Below, piece after piece: positions 1-8,766 of a stretch of DNA of 39,609 nucleotides. Both the position numbers and the translations under genes were made by a program. The first letter of the stretch is position 1. Each line of letters begins with the position of its first letter. The stretch is taken from assembly GCA_937900515.1 (NCBI GenBank), contig CALCCU010000017.1, forward strand, positions 1 to 39,609. The letters are read 5' to 3'. Source of the stretch: an uncultured Gammaproteobacteria bacterium (lineage in GTDB: Bacteria; Pseudomonadota; Gammaproteobacteria; Nitrosococcales; Methylophagaceae). Under the pieces are notes generated by a model. The model was not told the origin of the DNA. It saw nothing but the letters and a program-made list of their open reading frames with translations, and did not search any database.

Positions 1-33
1 TCTGCAATTGTACCAATTTTTAGGAGCATGGCG
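1..33. repeat. Direct repeat, copy 1 (at least 33 bp)
   Basis: Identical to positions 1613-1645, where the same bases form the leader, the AGGAG ribosome-binding site and the first base of the start codon of glgA. Here the copy is followed directly by the zwf terminator and not by a glgA coding start. Since the window opens on the repeat, its true left end is unknown. The two copies bracket zwf with its terminator. Confidence 0.85.
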
Positions 34-35
34 AA

Positions 36-74
36 CAAAAAAGCCAGATTCAGTTTCCTGAATCTGGCTTTTTA
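36..74. terminator. Bidirectional rho-independent terminator, zwf end
   Basis: A perfect inverted repeat pairs 38-53 with 58-73 around a TTTC loop. The GC-containing core is GCCAGATTCAG. It is flanked by an A-run on the left and a T-run on the right, so it can act in both directions. On the minus strand it lies about 20 bp past the zwf stop codon and ends zwf. On the plus strand it would stop any transcript entering from the left edge. Confidence 0.9.
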
Positions 75-94
75 TCTTTTATAATGAGGAAGTC

Positions 95-1564
95 TTAAAC
101 TTCGTTACGCCATTGATGACATTCATCATCAAAGATTGTACTTACTTCTTCTGGGCCCCATGTGCCTGCTTCATATTTATGCACGAAGTCTTGTTCTTTT
201 GACCATTTTTCAATGATTGGGTCAACGGCTTTCCACGCAAGATCTACTTCATCTGAACGTAGGAATAATGAACGGTCGCCTAAGATAGCATTGAGGATCA
301 TTGCTTCATAAGCATCTAATTTATGAGCAGGATCTTCATCTTCATTAGTTTCTAAGCCGACTTTGTGGGCTTTGATTTCTAAGCCTGGCTCTTTCGCTTG
401 CAGTTCAATACGTAGTGTATTGTCAGGTTGTAAACCCATTGTGATCCAGTTTGCATGGCTGTTGCCAATGTCTGTGCCTTTAAACAATTCTTGAGGTGGC
501 TTTTTGAAACGGATAGCAATCATTGCTTTTGATTCTGGCATGCATTTACCTGTACGTAGGTAAAATGGCACATCGCGCCAGCGCCAGTTATCAATATAAA
601 CCTTCATGGCTGCATAGGTTTCAGTCACACTGTTTTCTGGAGCATCATCTTCTTCTAGGTAGCCTTTTTGCTCTTGGCCATCAACAGTACCCGCAGCATA
701 TTGACCACGGAATGCATGGCTATCAACCATGTCTTCTGTGATTGGACGAATTGATTTAAGTACTTTTACTTTTTCATCACGTAGTGATTCATCGTTTAAA
801 TCTGCTGGTGGCTCCATTGCTATCAATGTCATTACTTGTAGTAGATGACTTTGGATCATGTCGCGCATTGCGCCTGAACCATCGTAATAACCCGCACGGC
901 CGCCCACACCTTGTTGTTCAGCATGTGTGATTTGTACGTGGTCGATGTAGTTACGGTTCCATAACGGTTCTAATAATAGGTTAGCAAAACGGAATACAAA
1001 GATGTTTTGTACTGTGCCTTTACCTAGGTAATGATCGATACGGTAAGTTTGTTCTTCGGTGAAGTTTTTGCGTAAAACACTTTCAAGTGCTGCGGCACTT
1101 TTTTGATCGTAACCGAATGGTTTTTCAACAACTAGATTACGCCATCCTTTATCTTCTTTATTTAGGCCTACAGCAGCAAGGTTATCGCCCACTACGCCGA
1201 ATAGAGATGGACTGATTGATAAGTAGAATACGATATTGTCAGAGAATCCATTCGCAGGATCATCTAATAATGTTTTTAAGTCTTGGTAAGAGGCTGCATC
1301 ATTGATATCGTTTTTGAAATAGCTGATTTTATCTAAGAAATCAGCTAATGCATTTTCACTAGCGCCAGCGCGTGCTTTTGCTGATACATAGCCTTCTACG
1401 AGTGATTTCCAATCGTCTTGGTCTTGTTCTCCGCGACCCATGCAGATGATTTTTGTGTCAGCAGTTAGGCGATTTTCTACATCTAAGTGGTAAAGTGCTG
1501 GTAGCAATTTTTTCTTAGAAAGATCGCCAGTAGAACCAAAGATGATGATAGTACAAGGTTTCAT
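95..1564 (-). CDS. zwf: Glucose-6-phosphate 1-dehydrogenase
   Basis: Oxidises glucose 6-phosphate to 6-phosphogluconolactone with NAD(P)+ and opens the oxidative pentose-phosphate and Entner-Doudoroff routes in the cytosol. The N-terminus has the Rossmann motif [20 protein letters not shown]. The substrate-binding and catalytic motif is RIDHYLGKG, and VEKPFG precedes it. The length of 489 residues is normal for the family. The reading frame is open a further 40 codons upstream, but the ATG at 1564 is preceded by GGGAG at good spacing, and homologues start just before this Rossmann strand. It is divergent from glgA with an 80 bp shared regulatory region. Identification is secure; cofactor preference cannot be read here. 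Confidence 0.97.
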   Translation of the reverse strand: MKPCTIIIFGSTGDLSKKKLLPALYHLDVENRLTADTKIICMGRGEQDQDDWKSLVEGYVSAKARAGASENALADFLDKISYFKNDINDAASYQDLKTLLDDPANGFSDNIVFYLSISPSLFGVVGDNLAAVGLNKEDKGWRNLVVEKPFGYDQKSAAALESVLRKNFTEEQTYRIDHYLGKGTVQNIFVFRFANLLLEPLWNRNYIDHVQITHAEQQGVGGRAGYYDGSGAMRDMIQSHLLQVMTLIAMEPPADLNDESLRDEKVKVLKSIRPITEDMVDSHAFRGQYAAGTVDGQEQKGYLEEDDAPENSVTETYAAMKVYIDNWRWRDVPFYLRTGKCMPESKAMIAIRFKKPPQELFKGTDIGNSHANWITMGLQPDNTLRIELQAKEPGLEIKAHKVGLETNEDEDPAHKLDAYEAMILNAILGDRSLFLRSDEVDLAWKAVDPIIEKWSKEQDFVHKYEAGTWGPEEVSTIFDDECHQWRNEV

Positions 1565-1605
1565 TTTTTCTCCCGTTGCAGGCTGTGATTTTGCCCGTGA
1601 CCGTA

Positions 1606-1630
1606 TATAATTTCTGCAATTGTACCAATT
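1606..1630. promoter_or_regulatory. zwf/glgA divergent control region with a small palindrome
   Basis: TATAAT at 1606-1611 is a good -10 for glgA, although no convincing -35 lies upstream. Just downstream, AATTG-TAC-CAATT (1618-1630) is a perfect 5+5 bp inverted repeat, placed where a repressor could block glgA initiation or, read the other way, zwf. It does not match the HexR consensus known for zwf in other gammaproteobacteria. A second copy of the palindrome lies at 6-18 inside the direct repeat. Regulatory function is inferred from position and symmetry only. Confidence 0.4.
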
Positions 1631-1645
1631 TTTAGGAGCATGGCG
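1613..1645. repeat. Direct repeat, copy 2, overlapping the glgA start region
   Basis: Exact match to positions 1-33. It contains the palindrome at 1618-1630, the AGGAG Shine-Dalgarno sequence at 1634-1638 and the G of the glgA GTG start. Because this copy is joined to an intact gene, it is probably the parental one. Confidence 0.85.
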
Positions 1646-3120
1646 TGCGAAAAATTCTTTTTGCGAGTAGTGAGGTTCATCCATTAATTAAGACTGGTGG
1701 CTTAGCAGATGTCTCAGCTAGCTTGCCTATAGCGCTTCACGCACATGGTCATGATGTACAAATTATATTGCCTGCATATCGTCAATGTTTAGAAGCATTA
1801 ACTGAAATTCGTACAGTTGCGACTGTCAAATTGGATGGCTATCACTCGCCAATAGAAATTATTCAATCTACTCTACCAGGCAGTGATGTCACTATTTTGT
1901 TAGTGCATTCGCCTGAACATTTTGATCGTGATGGTGGTGCTTATGGTCCTACTTCAGGTGGAGATTGGGATGATAATGCGGCTCGATTTGCATTGTTTTC
2001 ACGTGCGGTTGCTGCTGTAGCAATGAATGAGACTGAGCTAGATTGGCAGCCTGATATCTTACATTGTAATGATTGGCAAACAGGCTTAGCACCTGCGTTA
2101 ATTGCTGATTTACCTCGCCGTCCAGCGACTATTTTTACTATTCATAACTTGGCGTATCAAGGTCTATACCCTAAAGAAACCTTTGGGATGCTCGATTTGC
2201 CAGAGCGCTTATGGCACAGCAATGGCCTAGAGTTTTACGATATGTTGTCGTTCATGAAGGGCGGTTTGATCTATTCTGATCACATCACCACGGTGAGTCC
2301 AACCTATGCTGATGAAATTTGTACTTATGAATTTGGTTATGGTCTTGAAGGCTTATTAGCGGAGCGTGCTAAAGAGGGTAGGTTAACGGGGATTATCAAT
2401 GGGATTGATCTTGATGATTGGAACCCTAAGACGGATGCTGCAATCAGCAAGAATTATTCAGCCAAAACAGTAAAAAATAAATACGACAATAAAATAGCAA
2501 TTCAGCAACATTTCGGCTTGCCTGTTAAAAGTGATGCTGTCGTCTTTGGTTTGATTAGTCGGTTGGTCGCTCAAAAAGGCGTGGATTTAACCATTGATGC
2601 GATTGCTACCTTATTAGACGAAGGCGAAAATCTTCAGCTGGTTTGTTTAGGTAGTGGTGAAGCAGGTTTTGAACAAGACTTACGTGTATTAAGAGCTCGT
2701 TACCCAGATAAAGTAGGCGTAACGATTGGTTACAGTGAGGAATTATCACATCAAATTGAAGCTGGGGCTGATGTATTCTTAATGCCGTCACGCTTTGAGC
2801 CATGTGGTTTAAATCAGCTTTATAGCTTGCGTTATGGCACCTTGCCATTGGTGCGAAATACCGGTGGTTTGGCCGATAGTGTAGTGGATGCATGTGGTGA
2901 CGATTTAAAACATAACTTTGCAACGGGCTTTAAGTTTGATGCTGCAACAGCTGAGGCATTGGAAGAAACTATTCGTCGCTCAATTACTTTATTTAAACAT
3001 CCTCGAGTTTGGCGACGCGTGATGTTAAAGGCGATGGAACAAGATTATAGTTGGAAAAAAAGTTCGCAATCTTATGAGCTTTTATATGATAGTTTGAGAG
3101 CAAAGTTAGCTCGTAACTAG
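1645..3120 (+). CDS. glgA: Glycogen synthase (ADP-glucose, GT5 family)
   Basis: Transfers glucose from ADP-glucose to a growing alpha-1,4-glucan. The N-terminal domain starts with [20 protein letters not shown], whose KTGGL is the ADP-glucose-binding signature. The C-terminal GT-B domain has [10 protein letters not shown] and the active-site stretch [18 protein letters not shown] with the conserved glutamate. At 491 residues it is full length. The GTG start is chosen because AGGAG sits 6 nt upstream, while an ATG at 1640 is out of frame and too close to the ribosome-binding site. No glgB, glgC or glgP is present in the window, so any glycogen operon continues elsewhere. Divergent zwf suggests joint control of hexose-phosphate partitioning, which is inference. 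Confidence 0.97.
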   Translation: MRKILFASSEVHPLIKTGGLADVSASLPIALHAHGHDVQIILPAYRQCLEALTEIRTVATVKLDGYHSPIEIIQSTLPGSDVTILLVHSPEHFDRDGGAYGPTSGGDWDDNAARFALFSRAVAAVAMNETELDWQPDILHCNDWQTGLAPALIADLPRRPATIFTIHNLAYQGLYPKETFGMLDLPERLWHSNGLEFYDMLSFMKGGLIYSDHITTVSPTYADEICTYEFGYGLEGLLAERAKEGRLTGIINGIDLDDWNPKTDAAISKNYSAKTVKNKYDNKIAIQQHFGLPVKSDAVVFGLISRLVAQKGVDLTIDAIATLLDEGENLQLVCLGSGEAGFEQDLRVLRARYPDKVGVTIGYSEELSHQIEAGADVFLMPSRFEPCGLNQLYSLRYGTLPLVRNTGGLADSVVDACGDDLKHNFATGFKFDAATAEALEETIRRSITLFKHPRVWRRVMLKAMEQDYSWKKSSQSYELLYDSLRAKLARN

Positions 3121-3194
3121 AAGGGAAGCGCTATATCGCATACCTTTAAGTCTGCTACAATATAAAAGTACTTGAATGGAAAATTCGTCTCCTT

Positions 3195-3295
3195 TACGAC
3201 ATAAATAAATGTGTCGTAGAGTAATGATAACTGCCATTTCGCAGAACTACGGATAGGGAAACCTGTCCGATGTCCAATAGTGATATTCATCACTA
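3195..3295 (+). promoter_or_regulatory. Hairpin-rich leader upstream of ppc
   Basis: Four consecutive stem-loops can be drawn in the 211 bp gap between glgA and ppc. TACGACA (3195-3201) pairs with TGTCGTA (3212-3218). CTGC (3231-3234) pairs with GCAG (3241-3244). GGATAGG (3251-3257) pairs with CCTGTCC (3262-3268) around a GAAA tetraloop. TAGTGAT (3278-3284) pairs with ATCACTA (3289-3295) around ATTC. None carries a T-tract, so these are not simple terminators. No known riboswitch consensus was recognised. A weak -10-like TACAAT lies at 3156-3161. It may be a structured 5' leader or a small RNA; function unknown. Confidence 0.4.
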
Positions 3296-3331
3296 AATTA
3301 TTTGTAAATTTATTTAGCAGAGAGTGCCATT

Positions 3332-6154
3332 GTGACTGAGCATCAAAACGACATTACGCCTTTAACAGATCAAGAATTAAGAAACCATGTTCGATTAATT
3401 GGCCAGATTTTGGGTGATGTTATCCAAAGTCATGCTGGCCCTGATGTCTATGATGCGGTTGAATCCTTACGGCAGGGCTATATTAGCCTTCGACGTGAAG
3501 ATGAATCTGAGCTTCGACAAACGTTGCTCAACTTAATTTCAGAACTCGATGATGAAGCGTTAACCGACGTTATTCGTTCATTTAACCTGTATTTTGGTTT
3601 GGTTAACACGCTTGAAGAATCTCATCTTCACCATAATCGACAAATTCAATTACGTAATAATAAAACGCTTTGGGAAGGCTCACTGAGCGATACGTTTGCA
3701 CAATTTAAACAGCAAGGAATGAGCTTAGCTGAAGTACAAGCTGTACTTGAAAAAGTGAATTATATCCCTGTGTTTACCGCACATCCAACCGAGTCGAAAC
3801 GTCGGACAATTATGGAAGGCCTGCGTCGAATTTTCTTATTAGATGAGCAGTTGGCGCAAGGTGACTTAACGGAGTCTGATAAACGAAAAGTCAAATTACA
3901 GTTAAAAACACAGATCCAAATTTTATGGGGTACAGACGAAGTACGAACGGTTAAACCAACCGTGCGAGACGAAGTGAAAAACGGACTGTTTTATTTCAAT
4001 ATGAGTCTGTTCGATGCTGTTCCTAAAACGTATAAGAATATGCGTGCTGCACTTGAACGTGTTTATGCCGATGAGCTGCAACAAGGCCAAACCATTACTA
4101 TTCCTAATTTCATGAAATTTGGTTCATGGATTGGTGGTGATCGTGATGGTAATCCATTTGTGACGGTTGATACCACTGAGATGGCAGTGCAATTACAAAC
4201 TCGCACTATTTTACGTCGCTATTTAAACGATGTGACTGAACTTAGTCATGTTCTCACTCACTGTGAAACAGTCTGTGGCATTAGCCAAGACTTGATAGAT
4301 GATATCGCTCAAAATGAAGGTCAATATGTAACGGCTTTTGGAGCGAATCCTAACCGTTTTAGTACCGAACCTTATCGTCGTAAGCTCTATATGATGCGCC
4401 ATCGTTTAGAAGATAACTTACGTGTGAGTGAAGATTTCTTTTCTAATACTGAAAGCAAACCTTCTTTAGGTGTAGCTTATGAAACAGAAGATCAGTTTTT
4501 AGCTGATTTGAACTTGATTAAAGCGTCTTTATGTCAAAATGGTGATGAATTGATTGCCAATGATGAACTACAGGACTTAATCAGATTAGTTGAAACCTTT
4601 GGTTTTTATTTGCTTCAACTTGATATTCGGCAGGAGTCTACACGTCATAGTGAAACAATTGCCGAGTTATTACAGAAGCTTGATTTAACGGATAATTATT
4701 TAGAGAAAAGTGAAGAAGAACGCTTTGCTTTGCTTGTGCAATTATTGAATATTAAATCATCACCACAGATTACTGACGACTTAGCATTAACAGAAAATAC
4801 GGCTGAAACCTTTGCTGTATTTAAGTTAATGAAGCGTTTAATGGGGCAAATTAGTGCTGATATGTTTGGCACTTATGTTATCTCGATGACCCACGAAGCC
4901 AGTCATATTTTAGAAGTATTATTATTGGCTAAATTTGCTGGATTATGTGGAAAAACAATTGATGGCGAATGGTTCTGTGATATTAAAGTCTCACCATTAT
5001 TTGAAACAATTGCCGATTTAGCTCGCATTGAAGATGTGATGACTAACTTGCTGGATGAATCACTTTATAGAAGCCTCTTAGCAGCGTCTGGTGATCTACA
5101 AGAGGTGATGCTTGGGTATTCTGACTCATGTAAAGATGGTGGTATTTTGGCCTCTGGTTGGAGCTTGTATAAAGCTCAACGCAGTATTGCCAAACTAACC
5201 CGCAGCCGTAATGTGGAATGTCGTATGTTTCATGGTCGTGGTGGCACAATTGGTCGCGGGGGCGGTCCAACATACCAAGCGATTAAGGCGCAACCTGCAT
5301 CAACGGTAGATGGGCAGATTAAATTTACCGAGCAAGGTGAAGTACTGTCTTATAAATACAGTAATAGTGAAACTGCTGCCTATGAATTAGGTTTAGGTGT
5401 GTCGGGCTTATTGTATGCGATTACTAATCATAACTCGAAATCTGCTGAATACAGAGACATGATGGAACAGTTCGTCCAGCTTGGTGAGCAGAGCTACCGT
5501 GAGCTAACAGAACAGTCAGAAGGTTTCTTAGATTATTTCTACGAGGCAACGCCTGTCTCCGAAATAGGCATGATGAATATTGGTTCGAGGCCATCACATC
5601 GCAAAAGTGGTGACCGTTCCAAAAACTCTGTTCGTGCGATTGGGTGGGTATTCTCATGGGCACAATCACGTCAAACATTACCTGCTTGGTATGGTATCGG
5701 CAGTGCTTTAGAAAGTTTGTGTGAAGGTAATGACGATAACTTTGAGCTATTGCAAAAAATGTATCACAACTGGGACTTCTTACGTGCTCTGTTTAGTAAT
5801 ACACAAATGGCATTATCAAAAGCGGATATGGGTATTGCTGAGCAATATGCGGCTTTGTGTAAAAATCCTGAAGTTGGTGAGCAGGTTTTTTCTGTCATTA
5901 AAGCAGAGCATGAACGTACGATTAAATGGATCACCAAATTAATAGGCAGTAATAACTTGTTGGAAGATAACCCAACATTAGCATTGTCGTTTGAACGTCG
6001 TAATCCTTATTTAGACCCGCTTAACTACATTCAAATCGAGTTATTGAAGCGTTTCCGTGATGAAGATAAATCTGATGCGGAACGTGAGCATTGGCGAGCG
6101 CCTTTATTACGAACTATTAGTGCTATTTCAACGGGTATGAGAAATACAGGCTAG
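3332..6154 (+). CDS. ppc: Phosphoenolpyruvate carboxylase
   Basis: Carboxylates phosphoenolpyruvate with bicarbonate to oxaloacetate, the anaplerotic feed of the TCA cycle, and in serine-cycle or other methylotrophs a carbon-fixing step. Signatures include VFTAHPTES with the catalytic histidine near residue 150, GSWIGGDRDGNP near 265-276, and the glycine-rich loop FHGRGGTIGRGGGP near 633-646. The C-terminus ends in the conserved MRNTG. The 940 residues are slightly longer than the enterobacterial enzyme. The start is a GTG with only a weak AGAG upstream, which may mean low or leader-controlled translation. It is followed by a hairpin at 6161-6194. Identification is certain. Confidence 0.98.
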   Translation: MTEHQNDITPLTDQELRNHVRLIGQILGDVIQSHAGPDVYDAVESLRQGYISLRREDESELRQTLLNLISELDDEALTDVIRSFNLYFGLVNTLEESHLHHNRQIQLRNNKTLWEGSLSDTFAQFKQQGMSLAEVQAVLEKVNYIPVFTAHPTESKRRTIMEGLRRIFLLDEQLAQGDLTESDKRKVKLQLKTQIQILWGTDEVRTVKPTVRDEVKNGLFYFNMSLFDAVPKTYKNMRAALERVYADELQQGQTITIPNFMKFGSWIGGDRDGNPFVTVDTTEMAVQLQTRTILRRYLNDVTELSHVLTHCETVCGISQDLIDDIAQNEGQYVTAFGANPNRFSTEPYRRKLYMMRHRLEDNLRVSEDFFSNTESKPSLGVAYETEDQFLADLNLIKASLCQNGDELIANDELQDLIRLVETFGFYLLQLDIRQESTRHSETIAELLQKLDLTDNYLEKSEEERFALLVQLLNIKSSPQITDDLALTENTAETFAVFKLMKRLMGQISADMFGTYVISMTHEASHILEVLLLAKFAGLCGKTIDGEWFCDIKVSPLFETIADLARIEDVMTNLLDESLYRSLLAASGDLQEVMLGYSDSCKDGGILASGWSLYKAQRSIAKLTRSRNVECRMFHGRGGTIGRGGGPTYQAIKAQPASTVDGQIKFTEQGEVLSYKYSNSETAAYELGLGVSGLLYAITNHNSKSAEYRDMMEQFVQLGEQSYRELTEQSEGFLDYFYEATPVSEIGMMNIGSRPSHRKSGDRSKNSVRAIGWVFSWAQSRQTLPAWYGIGSALESLCEGNDDNFELLQKMYHNWDFLRALFSNTQMALSKADMGIAEQYAALCKNPEVGEQVFSVIKAEHERTIKWITKLIGSNNLLEDNPTLALSFERRNPYLDPLNYIQIELLKRFRDEDKSDAEREHWRAPLLRTISAISTGMRNTG

Positions 6155-6160
6155 CTAGAT

Positions 6161-6194
6161 AAGTAGTGAGGTAAATTTATCTGCCTCACTACTT
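6161..6194 (+). terminator. Hairpin after ppc, likely terminator
   Basis: AAGTAGTGAGG (6161-6171) pairs perfectly over 11 bp with CCTCACTACTT (6184-6194). It starts just after the ppc stop codon. Only a broken T-run (TTTGATGTTTTA) follows, so termination may be partial. The remaining roughly 130 bp up to the convergent gene at 6323 shows only a small CGCT-AA-AGCG hairpin and no coding signal. Confidence 0.65.
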
Positions 6195-6322
6195 TGATGT
6201 TTTATCCCATCTGTATTTGAGTTGAATATGTCCTTGCTGGGCGGGGACTTGTGTTCTTTTGGTTCCGAAAAATAGACAGCCGGATTTAATTTATGAGCTG
6301 AGCAAACGCTAAAGCGAAGTAA

Positions 6323-7057
6323 TCAGTTCAGAATTAATAATAGTAAAGCGAGTAATGCTGGTAACGCTTGAATAAATACAATACGTTTACTAACTGTTAT
6401 GCCACCAAAAATTCCAGCAATAGCGATACAGCTTAAAAAGAATAATAAAATAGCGGTTCCTTGGCTACTCATCATAAGCCCCCAAAGAAGCCCTGCAGCT
6501 AGAAAACCATTATACAAACCCATATTGGCTGCTAATACTTTTGACTGCTCTGCATAGGCCTCACTGAGCTTGAAGGTTTTTCTTCCCAGTGGTTTCGTCC
6601 ATAAAAACATCTCAAGCACTAAAAAGTAACTGTGTAATAAGGCGATGAACCCAATCAGAATATGAGCGATCGTGAGTTGAGTAGAGGCCATTTTCTTATC
6701 ATCATTTTGATAGCCATGAGGATAAGACCAGCCGTAGCCCCAACGAAATGCTGTCGGCCAGTAGGGGGAACCACCCACACGTACACCTGATAACATCAGT
6801 TCTGCAATGACAGGCTCACCTATTGCTGAGACACAGTTTTTTAAGGTCAAGTCAGCATCGAGTCGTTGTTGATAACTGCCGCCTTGCCAATAGGCTTTGT
6901 CATGCTCGGTGCAACATGATAACCATAAGTTTTGCTGTTGAGGTGTGCCATCAGGAAATGCACTACAACCGTCAGACTCGAATGGTTTAATTTGTTCTGC
7001 ATGAACAGGGTTCATCAGCAGTGTAAAAAACAGAGCAGTAATTATTAAGCGGATCAT
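6323..7057 (-). CDS. Fusion: secreted phospholipase A2-like domain plus DUF1304 membrane domain
   Basis: A signal peptide (residues 1-20, ending PVHA) is followed by a phospholipase A2-like domain. It has FESDGCSAFPDG, then CCTEHDKAYWQGG with a His52-Asp53 pair like the PLA2 catalytic histidine-calcium aspartate, and further cysteines. From about residue 123 (MASTQLTIAHILIG) the protein becomes a DUF1304-type integral membrane domain with about four helices and the family-like stretch LAANMGLYNGFLAAGLLWGL. Both parts are normally separate proteins. The internal methionine at the junction fits the DUF1304 start, suggesting the genes fused by loss of a stop codon. The ATG overlaps the upstream stop in TAATG, so translation is coupled. 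Lipase activity is unproven; the PLA2-like part would face the periplasm. Confidence 0.8.
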   Translation of the reverse strand: MIRLIITALFFTLLMNPVHAEQIKPFESDGCSAFPDGTPQQQNLWLSCCTEHDKAYWQGGSYQQRLDADLTLKNCVSAIGEPVIAELMLSGVRVGGSPYWPTAFRWGYGWSYPHGYQNDDKKMASTQLTIAHILIGFIALLHSYFLVLEMFLWTKPLGRKTFKLSEAYAEQSKVLAANMGLYNGFLAAGLLWGLMMSSQGTAILLFFLSCIAIAGIFGGITVSKRIVFIQALPALLALLLLILN

Positions 7058-7572
7058 TACTCGTTAAGTCGCACGACTTGATGGGTTATGAGCATTATCA
7101 ACAGTACAGCACTGCCGAATACATAGAGACCTGTATGGATTTGAATGGTCGCAATTACACCGAGTTTGACGGTGACAATCAGCATAGCAACTACCATCAC
7201 ATCTAACATCGCCCAACGTCCATAATCATGCATCATATGCAGTAGTTTTTTACGGCGTTTGGGCTCAGAGGTATTGGGATGAAGCAGGTTGAATAATAAG
7301 GCGACTTTGAAAACAGGCAGCACAATACTAAAGCAGCTGATGAGAATAAATAAGAATAGTTGCCCATCTTGGAGTAGTTGCCACACGCCTGAAACGATTG
7401 AGAATGAATGATCAAACAGTATGAATTGAGTGATGGTCATCATCGGCATAACAAAACCTGCTGCTAATAACAGTGAGGTTATTAGCAGCAGCCAGCGTAG
7501 CAAGATCAGATTGTTTAGCAGTGATTTAGTCACTATCTTTCTTGCTTTCGGTTCGGTCTTTTTTAGAAACAT
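7057..7572 (-). CDS. PqiA-like (paraquat-inducible protein A family) membrane protein, single domain
   Basis: Four predicted membrane helices surround family-like motifs: the middle segment FSIVSGVWQLLQDGQLFLF, then GRWAMLDVMVVAMLIVTVKLG. PqiA of Escherichia coli has two such domains and works with the MCE protein PqiB in lipid traffic across the envelope. This protein has one domain and no MCE partner nearby. The start is uncertain. The ATG at 7572 lies inside the helicase gene without a good ribosome-binding site, while a GTG at 7533 overlaps the helicase stop and would give a 158-residue protein that still keeps all helices. It is translationally coupled (TAATG) to the next gene. Confidence 0.8.
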   Translation of the reverse strand: MFLKKTEPKARKIVTKSLLNNLILLRWLLLITSLLLAAGFVMPMMTITQFILFDHSFSIVSGVWQLLQDGQLFLFILISCFSIVLPVFKVALLFNLLHPNTSEPKRRKKLLHMMHDYGRWAMLDVMVVAMLIVTVKLGVIATIQIHTGLYVFGSAVLLIMLITHQVVRLNE

Positions 7573-8761
7573 AACGCGGTTTATTAGCGTCTTTTTTCTT
7601 TTTAGACTTCGCTTTATTCATTTTCGCCTTTGGTTCTAGGCCTTTGATTTTAGATACTGGTAATTTAGTGTCTAAATGAAACTCGATGCGTTCAAGATTC
7701 TTTAAATCATGGTGTTCAACTAGGTTAATAGCGGTACCTTCTTGATCTCCACGACCCGTACGACCAATGCGGTGAATATAAATTTCACCTTTGAATGGCA
7801 CGTCATAGTTAATAACATGGCTAATATTGGTTAAATCTAAACCACGAGCAGCAACATCTGTGGCAACCATCACTTTAACCTGACCAATACGGAATTTACG
7901 CGTTTTATCACGACGTACTGCTTGGTCAAAATCACCATGCATGACTTGTGCTGAGATATTGCGAGATTGTAGCCATTCAGTGACTTCTTCAGCACGTTCA
8001 CGTTTATTACAAAAGACTAAAGCGCTGCTACATTTTTCATCATTAATAGTCGCTAGCAACAAGGCTTGTTTATGCTCTTTATTATCAGCGTAATAAATGG
8101 TTTGTGAGACTTGTGCTGACTTTTCATTAGCACCATGAATTTGAATAATTTCAGCATCTTGCAATAATTCTTCAGCAAATATTTCTACACCGCTACCAGC
8201 AAGTGTTGCTGAAAATAAACAGGCTTGGAAACCATCAGAAATCGTTGAAAGTAGAGCAAGAACGTCAGGTCCTTGTCCCATATCCAACATGCGATCTGCT
8301 TCATCAATGATCACCATATCAATATCTGATAAATCAATAGCTTCATCCGAAACAAGGTTTAATAAACGGCCCGGCGTAGCGATGATAATATCGCATGCTT
8401 GTTGGGCGTAGTTGGCTTGTTTTGATTGAGAAAAACCACCTGTGACAATCGCCGTGTTTACATCGATGTTTTTAGCCAGTTGAGTAATAACATGCTGAAT
8501 TTGAAATGCTAACTCACGGGTTGGTGCGAGTATTAATATTTTCGGATCTGGGCCGTTGTTTGGCTCATCAATCAACAGTTGTAAGGCTGGCAAGCCAAAG
8601 GCTGCTGTTTTTCCTGTTCCCGTTGCTGCGCCAGCTAGCACGTCTTTTCCTTCTAAAATAAAAGGAATCGACTCTGCTTGTATTTCAGTTGGAGTAACAA
8701 ATTTCATTGAATCAAGTGCATCAAGCAACTTGTCATCAAGCATAAGATCATCAAAGGTCAT
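7526..8761 (-). CDS. srmB: DEAD-box RNA helicase, SrmB-like
   Basis: An ATP-dependent RNA helicase of the cytosol; SrmB helps early 50S ribosomal subunit assembly. Visible motifs in order are the Q motif (PTEIQAESIP), Walker A ATGTGKT, APTRELA, ATPGRLL, IDEADRMLDMG, FSATL, and in the second RecA domain [27 protein letters not shown] and HRIGRTGRG. A lysine-rich tail (KMNKAKSKKKKDANKP) follows, as in SrmB. The 411 residues and overall resemblance, including the LLDALDSMKF start, favour SrmB over DbpA, DeaD or RhlE, but assignment among DEAD paralogues is by eye. It starts 5 nt after the upstream beta-propeller gene, so it is cotranscribed with it. Confidence 0.88.
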   Translation of the reverse strand: MTFDDLMLDDKLLDALDSMKFVTPTEIQAESIPFILEGKDVLAGAATGTGKTAAFGLPALQLLIDEPNNGPDPKILILAPTRELAFQIQHVITQLAKNIDVNTAIVTGGFSQSKQANYAQQACDIIIATPGRLLNLVSDEAIDLSDIDMVIIDEADRMLDMGQGPDVLALLSTISDGFQACLFSATLAGSGVEIFAEELLQDAEIIQIHGANEKSAQVSQTIYYADNKEHKQALLLATINDEKCSSALVFCNKRERAEEVTEWLQSRNISAQVMHGDFDQAVRRDKTRKFRIGQVKVMVATDVAARGLDLTNISHVINYDVPFKGEIYIHRIGRTGRGDQEGTAINLVEHHDLKNLERIEFHLDTKLPVSKIKGLEPKAKMNKAKSKKKKDANKPRYVSKKDRTESKKDSD

Positions 8762-8766
8762 AAAGC

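Noticed and set aside
28-84. An 18-codon frame from ATG 28 through the zwf terminator
   Set aside because: It arises because the terminator hairpin happens to lack stops; the start lies 1 nt from AGGAG, and nothing suggests translation.
1565-1684. N-terminal extension of zwf by 40 codons
   Set aside because: The extension would run antisense through the start of glgA, and the ATG at 1564 has an excellent ribosome-binding site and matches family starts.
3195-3295. Cyclic-di-GMP or other known riboswitch upstream of ppc
   Set aside because: The GAAA-capped stem invites the idea, but the conserved core bases of the cyclic-di-GMP, glycine and guanidine classes are not present.
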